Source of the DNA: Defluviicoccus vanus
GTDB taxonomy: Bacteria > Pseudomonadota > Alphaproteobacteria > Rhodospirillales > Defluviicoccaceae
NCBI RefSeq assembly: GCF_014672695.1
Contig: NZ_CP053923.1
Location: 4,120,154-4,132,835, forward strand
DNA: 12,682 bases
Reading direction: 5' to 3'
Made by a program: the position numbers and the translations under genes. Positions 6,282-12,682 of the stretch are shown here, piece after piece (positions within the stretch are counted from its first letter, which is position 1; the number at the start of each line of letters is the position of its first letter). The notes below the pieces were generated by a model that saw only the letters and a list, made by a program, of their open reading frames with translations, was not told the origin of the DNA and did not search any database.

Positions 6282-7646
6282 ATGCCAGCGGAAGGCCACC
6301 CGCGACCCGCGCAGACGTTGCAGGAAATTTCGGCGCAGACCCTGCAGGAGCCGTTGAAGAGCGGCGATCCGCGTTACGCCGACGTTTCCGCCGGCCGTGG
6401 CACGCGCGAGCTGCAGAAGATGCGGCTGTGCATCGAAGATCACAGAGCGCGCGACAACCGCTACGCAAAGATCGCGTTCACCGGTCACCGCGGCGCTGGA
6501 AAGTCGACCGAACTGCTGCGCCTGGAGCATGACCTCGGCGACCGGTTCACCTGCCTGCACCTATTTGTCGACGAAAACCTGATCCGTGACTGCGACTATA
6601 CCGATTTGTTGCTGTGGATGGTCGATGCGGTAGTGGATCGGTTTGCCAGCGACAGACATCCGTTAAAACAGCAGCATGTGGAGTCGGTCGAATGGTTTGC
6701 TGAGAAAACGCTCGAAGATACCAGTACGGTGAAGGCGGAAATTGCCGCCGAAATGGAATTGAAAGGACAGACAAAGGCCGACTGGTGGGTGGCGAGCCTG
6801 CGACTGCTTGCCCGTATCAAGTCACGCATCCAAGGTAATATTGAACAGCGCAAGGTTATTCGGCAGACGCTGCAAAATTACGGCCGAGAACTGGTTGATA
6901 GAGTCAATATCCTTCTTGATCAGGCGCAAAATGCGCTTGAAAAGGCGAATAAGGCACCCGACTTGCTGATCGTTCAGGATAATCTCGATCGTTTGCCGGA
7001 AGAAGTCTGCCGCCGCCTGTTCTTTCAGAACGGCGATCTCCTGAAGCAACTACGCGCGCACGTTATTTTTACCGTGCCGATTGCGATGATCCTGGCGCCA
7101 TGGAATATCGGCACCGTGTTCGAAAACCGGTTCACGATGCCGATGATCAAAATCAGCAATCTTGACAACGAAGCTTATCAGCCGGGTATTGACGCGCTCG
7201 TCCGGCTGGTTGCGGCGCGGGCAGACGTGGACGCGGTGTTTACCTCCAACGATATCGTCGCATTTCTCGCCAGGATGTCCGGAGGCAGCGTGCGCGATCT
7301 GTTGCGGCTGATCAATTACGCGCAGTTGGAAGCGCGTACCGACGGCAAGACGCAGATCGACCAAGCGAGTGCTGACGCGGCAGTGAAGGAACTGCGTATT
7401 GACTTCGAGCGGCTGCTGATCCCCCGCCATGTCTATTTTCCGCTCTTGCGTGAGATCCATCAAACCAAGGCGGATTGGGAGTCGCCAGAGCAGAAAACGG
7501 ACGCGACCAGTGTCAAACAGCAACGCGAATTTTTCAGTGAGTTGCTGCTGAATGGCAGCGTGCTCGAATACAACGGCGACCGGAGTTGGTACGATGTTCA
7601 CCCCATCGTCCAACGGATCGACACATTCAATGACAACGCGGAATGA
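6282..7646 (+). CDS. P-loop AAA+ ATPase (Orc1/STAND-like), partner of the TPR protein
   Basis: A 454-aa cytoplasmic ATPase. Walker A is GHRGAGKST at residues 68-76; Walker B is LLIVQDNLDR at 228-237 (Asp233, with DNLD instead of DE). A lid motif GGSVRDLLRLI spans 334-344, as in Orc/Cdc6-like AAA+ and STAND-type NTPases, followed by a C-terminal region (about 380-450) that could be a winged helix. A helical insert lies between Walker A and B (about 125-225), including charged helices. The gene is lower in GC than its surroundings (29 of 60 bases at 6661-6720 are G/C, against 45 of 60 at 9661-9720), a hint of transfer. Its stop overlaps the start of the TPR gene in ATGA. It probably couples ATP-driven switching to a signal sensed by its partner, but the output is unknown. 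No nuclease, TIR or other effector domain is visible. Confidence 0.8.
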   Translation: MPAEGHPRPAQTLQEISAQTLQEPLKSGDPRYADVSAGRGTRELQKMRLCIEDHRARDNRYAKIAFTGHRGAGKSTELLRLEHDLGDRFTCLHLFVDENLIRDCDYTDLLLWMVDAVVDRFASDRHPLKQQHVESVEWFAEKTLEDTSTVKAEIAAEMELKGQTKADWWVASLRLLARIKSRIQGNIEQRKVIRQTLQNYGRELVDRVNILLDQAQNALEKANKAPDLLIVQDNLDRLPEEVCRRLFFQNGDLLKQLRAHVIFTVPIAMILAPWNIGTVFENRFTMPMIKISNLDNEAYQPGIDALVRLVAARADVDAVFTSNDIVAFLARMSGGSVRDLLRLINYAQLEARTDGKTQIDQASADAAVKELRIDFERLLIPRHVYFPLLREIHQTKADWESPEQKTDATSVKQQREFFSELLLNGSVLEYNGDRSWYDVHPIVQRIDTFNDNAE

Positions 7647-9370
7647 CGACGACGCTCGAAGCATGGAATGAAAGGCTTCCGGCCGCAACGATTTCGCATG
7701 AGATAGAGCGGGAGATCCGCCGCCTGTCTCTTGCCATCGCTGATGCGCGCGGCTTTCAACTCTATCTCGCGACATATAACGACAGAACACTACGCGACTA
7801 TAGCATTCGACGCCTCGCCGATGCGCAGCAAGCGAGCGGTATCGTTATTTCCGTGCTTGATCTGAGCTCGGTCAGCAGTCGGTTCGTCCTTCTCGAAGCG
7901 CTCCACAACCACCTTGGCCAGGTGCAGGACGGTGACGACGCCCGCGCGGCGATCATGGTAACTGGGCTCGACTTGCTCCTCTCCGACCGCCCAGCGGTGG
8001 GTACCGAGGCGCTCGAAACCGCCAATCTGCAGCGGGACCGTTTTCCTCTGGTCTGTCACGCGCCGGTGGTCTTTTGGCTGTCGCCGTATGCAACCTCGCT
8101 GTTTGCGAGGCTGGCGCCCGACCTCTGGCACTGGCGGGCAGCGACATTCCAGATCGAGGGTGAAGCAGCGCCCAAAACTGTCCCCGGCGTCTCCGAACCT
8201 TCGCTTGATGCTTTCCCTGAAGCATTGACCGCGGATGAGGTGCGAGCGCTCGAACAAGAGATTCAGGAGCTCAGCTCTGCCGCCGCCGACCAGTCACCGA
8301 GAGCAAAGGCTTACCGGGCACGCAGACTGATAGCCCTGGGGGATGCCTTGTACGTTCGCGGCGAGTGGGATCGTGCCCTCAACCTCTTTCGCCAAGCTGC
8401 ATCCATTGCCGAGGAACTGGGAGACGACGCTCTGCGCGCCCACGCCCTCGGCAGGGTTGCGGATATCCTTGCCGCTCGCGGCCAGTTGGACGAGGCGCTG
8501 CGCATCCGCCGCGAGGAGGAACTGCCGGTCTACGAGCGCCTGGGCGACGTGCCCTCGCGCGCGGTGACGATGGGTCAGATCGCCGACATCCTGCAGGCGC
8601 GTGGGCAACTGGACGAGGCGCTGCGCACTTTCCGCGAGGACGTTCTCCCGGCTTTCGAGCGTCTGGGCGACGTGCGCTCGCGCGCGGTGACGATGGGGAA
8701 GATCGCCGACATCCTGCAGGCGCGTGGGCAACTGGACGAGGCGCTGCGCATCCGCACCGACGAGCAACTGCCGGTCTACGAGCGTCTGGGCGACGTGCGC
8801 TCGCGCGCGGTGACGATGGGGAAGATCGCCGACATCCTGCAGGCGCGTGGGCAACTGGACGAGGCGCTGCGCACTTTCCGCGAGGACGTTCTCCCGGCTT
8901 TCGAGCGGCTGGGCGACGTGCGCTCGCGCGCGGTGACGATGGGTCAGATCGCCAACATCCTGCAGGCGCGCGGGCAACGGGACGAGGCGCTGCGGATTCA
9001 CCTGGAAGAGAGGCTGCCGGTGGCGGAGGCGATGCAAGACGCCGACAGCATCGCCAACGTTCGGTATCGATGCGCTCGTATCCGTCTGGATCGGGGTGGA
9101 CTGCAGTCCGGCGAGGCGCAAATCATCTTCGATGAATTGGCCGAGAGCTTTGCGATCTATCAACAGCTTGGCCGGGCCGACGGCATCGGCCACGTCGGTC
9201 TTCTGTTTGCCCAGGTTCTGGCGCAGGCGGGCCATCCGCAGGAGGCGCTTACCGTCCTCGACGCGGCGGCGGCGGCGTTCACGACGTTGCAGCAGGCGGA
9301 GAGCGTCGCCCGGGTCCGGGCGTTGCAGCAGCAGATCCGGCTGGCCGACCCGGCCACCGCGGGAGGCTGA
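7643..9370 (+). CDS. TPR-repeat protein with conserved N-terminal head, coupled to the AAA+ ATPase
   Basis: A 575-aa soluble protein. Residues 1-175 form a head that looks like a nucleotide-binding-type alpha/beta fold without a Walker A; signature stretches are LYLATYNDR, GIVISVLDLS, and PVVFWLSPYA followed by APDLWHWRAATFQIEG. The VFWL/APDLW/WR block recurs, as I recall, in bacterial TPR proteins of NLR-like gene sets. Residues about 195-255 begin TPR-like helices; 260-464 hold five 41-residue TPR units (GDVRSRAVTM start, LDEAL core), and degenerate repeats continue to the end. Units 2-4 are almost identical at DNA level. ATG 7643 overlaps the ATPase stop (ATGA), and the operon probably produces both proteins in matched amounts. 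TPRs suggest protein binding; no catalytic effector is seen. Confidence 0.82.
   Translation: MTTTLEAWNERLPAATISHEIEREIRRLSLAIADARGFQLYLATYNDRTLRDYSIRRLADAQQASGIVISVLDLSSVSSRFVLLEALHNHLGQVQDGDDARAAIMVTGLDLLLSDRPAVGTEALETANLQRDRFPLVCHAPVVFWLSPYATSLFARLAPDLWHWRAATFQIEGEAAPKTVPGVSEPSLDAFPEALTADEVRALEQEIQELSSAAADQSPRAKAYRARRLIALGDALYVRGEWDRALNLFRQAASIAEELGDDALRAHALGRVADILAARGQLDEALRIRREEELPVYERLGDVPSRAVTMGQIADILQARGQLDEALRTFREDVLPAFERLGDVRSRAVTMGKIADILQARGQLDEALRIRTDEQLPVYERLGDVRSRAVTMGKIADILQARGQLDEALRTFREDVLPAFERLGDVRSRAVTMGQIANILQARGQRDEALRIHLEERLPVAEAMQDADSIANVRYRCARIRLDRGGLQSGEAQIIFDELAESFAIYQQLGRADGIGHVGLLFAQVLAQAGHPQEALTVLDAAAAAFTTLQQAESVARVRALQQQIRLADPATAGG
8420..9034 (+). repeat. Five tandem 123-bp repeats in the TPR gene, with a 246-bp two-unit pattern
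   Basis: Units begin at 8420, 8543, 8666, 8789 and 8912 (41 codons each). Units 2 and 4 (8543, 8789) differ at about four of 123 bases, and units 3 and 4 share an identical block of roughly 84 bp from their starts. The C-terminal third alternates: units 1, 3 and 5 have RI....LPV, units 2 and 4 have RTFRED.LPAFERL, so the true period is a two-unit 246-bp block. First and last units are diverged. Confidence 0.9.
9361..9366 (+). promoter_or_regulatory. Shine-Dalgarno site that fixes the acetyltransferase TTG start
   Basis: GGGAGG overlaps the last codons of the TPR gene and lies 7 nt before TTG at 9374. It justifies a TTG start and points to coupling with the TPR gene. Confidence 0.65.
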
Positions 9371-9373
9371 GGC

Positions 9374-10036
9374 TTGGCAGCATCCCCAGACCCGGCGTCG
9401 CCCGTCCCCCTCGTCATCATCGGCGGCGGCGGCCATGCCAAGGTGGTGATCGAGATCATCCGTGCCATCGGCGGCTATCACATTCTCGGCTGCACCGATG
9501 CCGCCGCGACCGCTGCCGAGGTGATCGGTGTGCCGGTGCTTGGCGACGACGACCAGTTGCCGCGGCTGTTTGCCGCGGGCGTCCGCCACGCCTTCGTCGC
9601 CATCGGCGCCAACCGGCTGCGGCTGGCGCTGGGGCAGCGGCTGCTGCAGCAGGGCTTCACCCTCATCAGCGTGTTGCACCCGGCGGCGGTGGTGTCGCCC
9701 ACCGCGGTGGTTGGCCGGGGCGTCGCGGTGATGCCGGGGGCGGTGATCAACGCCTGTGCGGTGATCGGCGATTTCGCCATCATCAATACGCTGGCCGCAG
9801 TGGAGCACGATTGCCGGCTGGGCGAGGGGGTCCACGTGGCGCCGCGGGCGGCGCTCGCGGGAAATGTCACACTCGATACTTGCGTCAGCGTCGGTATCGG
9901 TGCTGTGGTGAAACCGGGTGTACGCATCGGGGCGTATACCCAGGTGGGTGCAGGGGCCGCGGTGGTGAGCGATCTTGCCGCCAACTGTCTCGCCATGGGG
10001 GTGCCGGCGCGGCCGCGAGCGCCACGGCCGGCATGA
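9374..10036 (+). CDS. NeuD/PglD-type sugar O/N-acyltransferase
   Basis: A 220-aa acyltransferase of the NeuD/PglD family. The N-terminal sugar-nucleotide domain carries GGGGHAK (residues 17-23) after a LVII strand. The C-terminal left-handed beta-helix has hexapeptide repeats from about 105 (VVSPTAVVGRGVAVMPGAVI) to 205, with the probable catalytic base His145 in VEHDC. It most likely transfers an acetyl group from acetyl-CoA to an amino or hydroxyl group of a nucleotide sugar. The aminotransferase starting at 12554 makes N-acetylation of a 4-amino-4,6-dideoxyhexose the best guess. TTG start; the gene begins 3 nt after the TPR stop, so the two are probably cotranscribed. The ATG of the following gene at 10059 lies 22 nt past this stop. 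Confidence 0.85.
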   Translation: MAASPDPASPVPLVIIGGGGHAKVVIEIIRAIGGYHILGCTDAAATAAEVIGVPVLGDDDQLPRLFAAGVRHAFVAIGANRLRLALGQRLLQQGFTLISVLHPAAVVSPTAVVGRGVAVMPGAVINACAVIGDFAIINTLAAVEHDCRLGEGVHVAPRAALAGNVTLDTCVSVGIGAVVKPGVRIGAYTQVGAGAAVVSDLAANCLAMGVPARPRAPRPA

Positions 10037-10058
10037 TGCGGCAGTGCTGGATGCTTTC

Positions 10059-12446
10059 ATGGTCAAGTGGTTACCCAATCGCCGCCAACGCGTCGCCATC
10101 CTGTTTCCCGGCAACTATGCCCTCAACAGCGGGATGGCGCGGACGGCGATCCAGCTCTGCCGCTATCTGCTTGACCTGACGCCGGCCAAATCGGGCGCCT
10201 ATGATGTGGTCCTCGGGGCGAATCTCGCCAACGGCGGCGAACGGCGGTTCGCGCAACTGAGCGGCCAGCCGCGCTTTCAGCTGGTGGATCTGCAGTGGAC
10301 GGTGGCCGCCGAGGTGAACGGCATCAAGTATATCCGTCCCTACAGCCTTGCCGGCTTCGATTATCTCAGCTGCGATGCGTGGATCCTGTTTGGCTGTCCT
10401 GGCGGTGGCGCCGTCGCCCACCTGCGGCCGTTTGCGGTTTTCTGTGCCGACTGGGTCGTGCACGTGGTCCCGCACGCGGCCGAATATTTTCCGCACGCCC
10501 GCAACCCGATCTGGGAAGACATTGCTTACATGATCGAGTCTTGCCGGCAGGCGGATGTGGTCTTCAGCACGACACCGCGGACGCTGGAGGACGACATCGC
10601 CTTTGCCGGCGTGCCACGGTCGAAGACACGGCTGGCGCCGCTGTTTTCCATCGAAGATTTTTCGCGTCTGCCGACCTCGCCGGAGGAGCTTCCCTTCAGC
10701 CGGTATTTCATGTGGACGACCAATGACACTGCCCACAAGAACCATAAGCGGGCGCTGGACGCGCTCGATCTTTACTATAATAAGTATAGCGGGTCACTGC
10801 CGGTGGTTATTACCGGCTGTGCATCAGAATATTTCGACCCGAAACGAGGGAGCAATCTGAATGCAGGCTATACGCAGCCATTGCAGGACAGGATCGCACG
10901 CTCACCGCAGTTGCTGGCGAACTTATATTTTCCCGGTCCGTTGCCGGTGGAAAAGTATGCGTTTATTCTGAAAGGTGCGTGTTTCCTGTGGCACAACGTC
11001 ATTTATGATAATGGCACCGCAAGCTGCTTCGAAGCGGCGCAACTGGGGGTGCCGTCGCTGAGCGCAGACTATCCACAGATGCGCTACTTCACCGAATTGT
11101 TCGGCACCAACACGCGTTTCTTCTCCGCCTTCGATATCGAGGCGAGCGCCGCGGCGCTGAAGAGCATGGAAACGGCAACCGCAGCGGGGCTGCGCGCCTG
11201 CAGCGACTCGCCGGTGGATGACCAAGGCCGGGTCAAGGCGTTCTTCGCCGAACTGATCGACGATCTGCTGCAAAGCGACAAGCTGGCCGGCGACACCACG
11301 TCATCGCCGGCGCGACCACTGACGCGGCGGCAACGGGCTGCCGCCATTCTCCGCCTGCACTTGCGCGAGGCACCGCCGCTTGCCGCACCGCGGGCGCCGG
11401 TGATCCGCAACTACCTGGACGACTTTCCCTTCGAGTCTGTCCCGTGTCTGTTCGTTAGCGTCGACGACGCGGTCAGCGAGGCGGCATTGCAGCGCCTGGT
11501 CGCTGCCCTGACCAGCTTGCTGCGCGAGCGGTTCTGCTCCTTCAAGGTCCTGCTTGATGTGACGCGGCTGGGGCAGGCGTTGCTGGCGCGGCTCAATGAC
11601 TGGATCGATTCCCTTGTCCTGCATCATGATGTCGTCTTGATCGGCGAGGCGCCACCGGTGGTGTGGACCAGCCTGCATCTGCTTGCCGACCTGCGGATCC
11701 TGCTCCACGCGGCCGCGTCGGCGACCGATGCGGCGCAGTTGCAAGAGGACTCCCTGCGCTGCGGTGTCCCCGTGGTCAGCATCAGTGACAACGGCGGCGA
11801 ACTCCGGGCCAGCGGGATCGACGGGCTGGCTGGCCAGTGCTGGGGCGACAGCTTGATGGACGACCTGATCATCGCGCTCAGCGAGCGGGGACGATTGCTC
11901 AATCGCCAGCGCCTTGCGCAGGCGGTGGTCGATCGGCAGGACTATGCGGACGTGTTCAGCGTTGCCGAGGCGCAGCTCTACCGCCAGCCGCTGCAGCTGC
12001 CCGACGACCTACGGCCCGTTCCCAAAGTGCCACGGCTTATCGACCTGCGATCCGCCGATGGCCACCCCTTCCTGACCGATGGCTTCTATCCGAAGGACGG
12101 TGACGATGCCAAGCTGCGCTGGGCGCGCAAGGAAGCGAGCCTGGTCCTTGGTCGGTGGTCGAAGCGCTTGGTTCTCAACGCTTTAGTCAGATCGGAAGTG
12201 GCGAATGCGGGTATCAGCAATCCGGAACTGACGTTGGCAATCAATGGCCAGGTCATTGGCTCGGTCAAGCTGCAGATTGGCGAGCATCACTATAAAATAC
12301 AGTGTGCAACCGTTAACACCAGAACGAAGATAAGTAACAAGATCAATATTTCAGCCAATTATGATTATAAGGCTGGTGGTCCGGCAAGTAGTGATCAGCG
12401 ACGAATCGCATGGGGCTTGATATCGATTGGCTTTGCTGATAGTTGA
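10059..12446 (+). CDS. Large multidomain GT4-type glycosyltransferase
   Basis: A 795-aa soluble protein, N-terminus VAILFPGNYALNSGMARTA. Residues 1-405 look like a GT-B, GT4-family enzyme: KNHKRALDAL near 227-236 (sugar-phosphate binding Lys region), then GTASCFEAAQLGVPSLSADYP (319-339), the acceptor-domain motif with Glu325. Residues 455-650 appear to form a second glycosyltransferase-like alpha/beta region (VVSISDNGGELR, 572-583) with no clear catalytic motif. Residues 665-795 form a C-terminal beta-sandwich with a GFYPKDGDDAKLRWA opening, a domain type attached to some polysaccharide glycosyltransferases. I chose ATG 10059 (MVKWLPNRRQ); in-frame starts at 9975 and GTG 10044 have weak or no RBS and the first overlaps the preceding gene. 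It probably assembles O-antigen or capsule glycan; donor and linkage are unknown. Base composition turns AT-rich beyond about 12280. Confidence 0.82.
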   Translation: MVKWLPNRRQRVAILFPGNYALNSGMARTAIQLCRYLLDLTPAKSGAYDVVLGANLANGGERRFAQLSGQPRFQLVDLQWTVAAEVNGIKYIRPYSLAGFDYLSCDAWILFGCPGGGAVAHLRPFAVFCADWVVHVVPHAAEYFPHARNPIWEDIAYMIESCRQADVVFSTTPRTLEDDIAFAGVPRSKTRLAPLFSIEDFSRLPTSPEELPFSRYFMWTTNDTAHKNHKRALDALDLYYNKYSGSLPVVITGCASEYFDPKRGSNLNAGYTQPLQDRIARSPQLLANLYFPGPLPVEKYAFILKGACFLWHNVIYDNGTASCFEAAQLGVPSLSADYPQMRYFTELFGTNTRFFSAFDIEASAAALKSMETATAAGLRACSDSPVDDQGRVKAFFAELIDDLLQSDKLAGDTTSSPARPLTRRQRAAAILRLHLREAPPLAAPRAPVIRNYLDDFPFESVPCLFVSVDDAVSEAALQRLVAALTSLLRERFCSFKVLLDVTRLGQALLARLNDWIDSLVLHHDVVLIGEAPPVVWTSLHLLADLRILLHAAASATDAAQLQEDSLRCGVPVVSISDNGGELRASGIDGLAGQCWGDSLMDDLIIALSERGRLLNRQRLAQAVVDRQDYADVFSVAEAQLYRQPLQLPDDLRPVPKVPRLIDLRSADGHPFLTDGFYPKDGDDAKLRWARKEASLVLGRWSKRLVLNALVRSEVANAGISNPELTLAINGQVIGSVKLQIGEHHYKIQCATVNTRTKISNKINISANYDYKAGGPASSDQRRIAWGLISIGFADS

Positions 12447-12472
12447 AGTGCCTACTGCGACTGAAATAAAAA

Positions 12473-12478
12473 TATACT
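12473..12478 (+). promoter_or_regulatory. Candidate -10 element (TATACT) before the aminotransferase gene
   Basis: TATACT sits in an AT-rich 30-bp run in the 107-bp gap between the glycosyltransferase and the aminotransferase. No good -35 element is found at normal spacing. It may let the aminotransferase be transcribed separately. Confidence 0.25.
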
Positions 12479-12553
12479 TGTCGCGGGCCTGGCCGTTGGT
12501 TGAGGACGGTCGCTGGGAAGCTCCGCGGGCCGGATCGTTCTTGAGGGAAACAG

Positions 12554-12682
12554 ATGAGCAAGCAACCGTTCCGCATTCCAGTCTATCAACCGGATCTGCG
12601 TGGCAATGAACGCGCGTATGTGGATCAATGTCTCGACAGCAGCTGGATATCGTCGAAGGGACGCTTTATTCCGCTGTTCGAG
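12554..12682 (+). CDS. DegT/DnrJ/EryC1/StrS aminotransferase, perosamine-synthase-like (3' end cut off)
   Basis: Only the first 43 residues are in the window, but the N-terminal signature IPVYQPDLRGNERAYV then LDSSWISSKGRF is typical of PLP-dependent sugar aminotransferases, in particular GDP-perosamine synthase-like enzymes that aminate GDP-4-keto-6-deoxymannose at C4. Other DegT family members (bacillosamine, viosamine, DegT proper) share this stretch, so the exact product is uncertain. ATG 12554 has GAGGG at 12543-12547, 6 nt upstream. With the NeuD/PglD-type gene at 9374 it suggests a pathway to an N-acetylated 4-amino-4,6-dideoxy sugar. Confidence 0.85.
   Translation, partial: MSKQPFRIPVYQPDLRGNERAYVDQCLDSSWISSKGRFIPLFE

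Noticed and set aside
9975..10058. Start at 9975 for the glycosyltransferase
   Set aside because: It would overlap the acetyltransferase by 62 bases and add Arg-rich residues with no homology signal.
8294..10114. A 606-codon minus-strand open frame across the TPR and acetyltransferase genes
   Set aside because: It runs antisense to two genes with clear domains. Its translation is rich in Arg, His and Gln without recognisable motifs, as expected for a shadow frame in repeated GC-rich DNA.

Overview
The window is GC-rich (45 of 60 bases are G/C at 9661-9720) with tightly packed, often overlapping genes. The SbmA/BacA-like transporter, a NifA/sigma54-type promoter and the general gene content fit an alphaproteobacterium, plausibly a nitrogen-fixing member of the Rhodospirillales. 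That placement is an inference from gene types; there is no rRNA or other marker here.

Left part (1-5810). An SbmA/BacA-type ABC transporter, cut by the left edge, is followed by a 277-bp gap that carries a full enhancer-dependent promoter: two TGT-N10-ACA sites, an IHF-like site and a -24/-12 element. This promoter faces a 298-aa protein joining a plant-type [2Fe-2S] ferredoxin to a rubrerythrin/ferritin-like helical domain. A perfect 9-bp hairpin separates it from a convergent two-gene minus-strand operon, a MoaD/ThiS-like ubiquitin-fold protein and a BNR/Asp-box beta-propeller coupled by an ATGA overlap. Divergent from these is a small lipoprotein gene whose frame breaks near 4577; the missing C-terminus is intact in another frame. 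A minus-strand AI-2E/PerM-family permease converges on it.

Middle (5784-9370). A roughly 500-bp divergent intergenic region holds operator-like structures: five half-sites alternating in orientation every 10 bp, a GTTC-N7-GTTC LexA-type box, and perfect palindromes. Downstream is a two-gene unit coupled by ATGA: a P-loop AAA+ ATPase with lower GC than its surroundings, and a protein with a conserved non-TPR head followed by 41-residue TPR-like repeats, some almost identical at DNA level. Together they look like a split NLR/STAND-style sensor module. This is the best candidate for an undescribed system, although its function cannot be read from the sequence.

Right part (9374-12682). Only three bases after the TPR gene begins a surface-polysaccharide block: a NeuD/PglD-type acyltransferase (TTG start, strong RBS), a large multidomain GT4-type glycosyltransferase, and the start of a DegT/DnrJ/EryC1/StrS aminotransferase resembling perosamine synthases. 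The aminotransferase and acetyltransferase would together make an N-acetylated 4-amino-4,6-dideoxyhexose, and the glycosyltransferase would build glycan.
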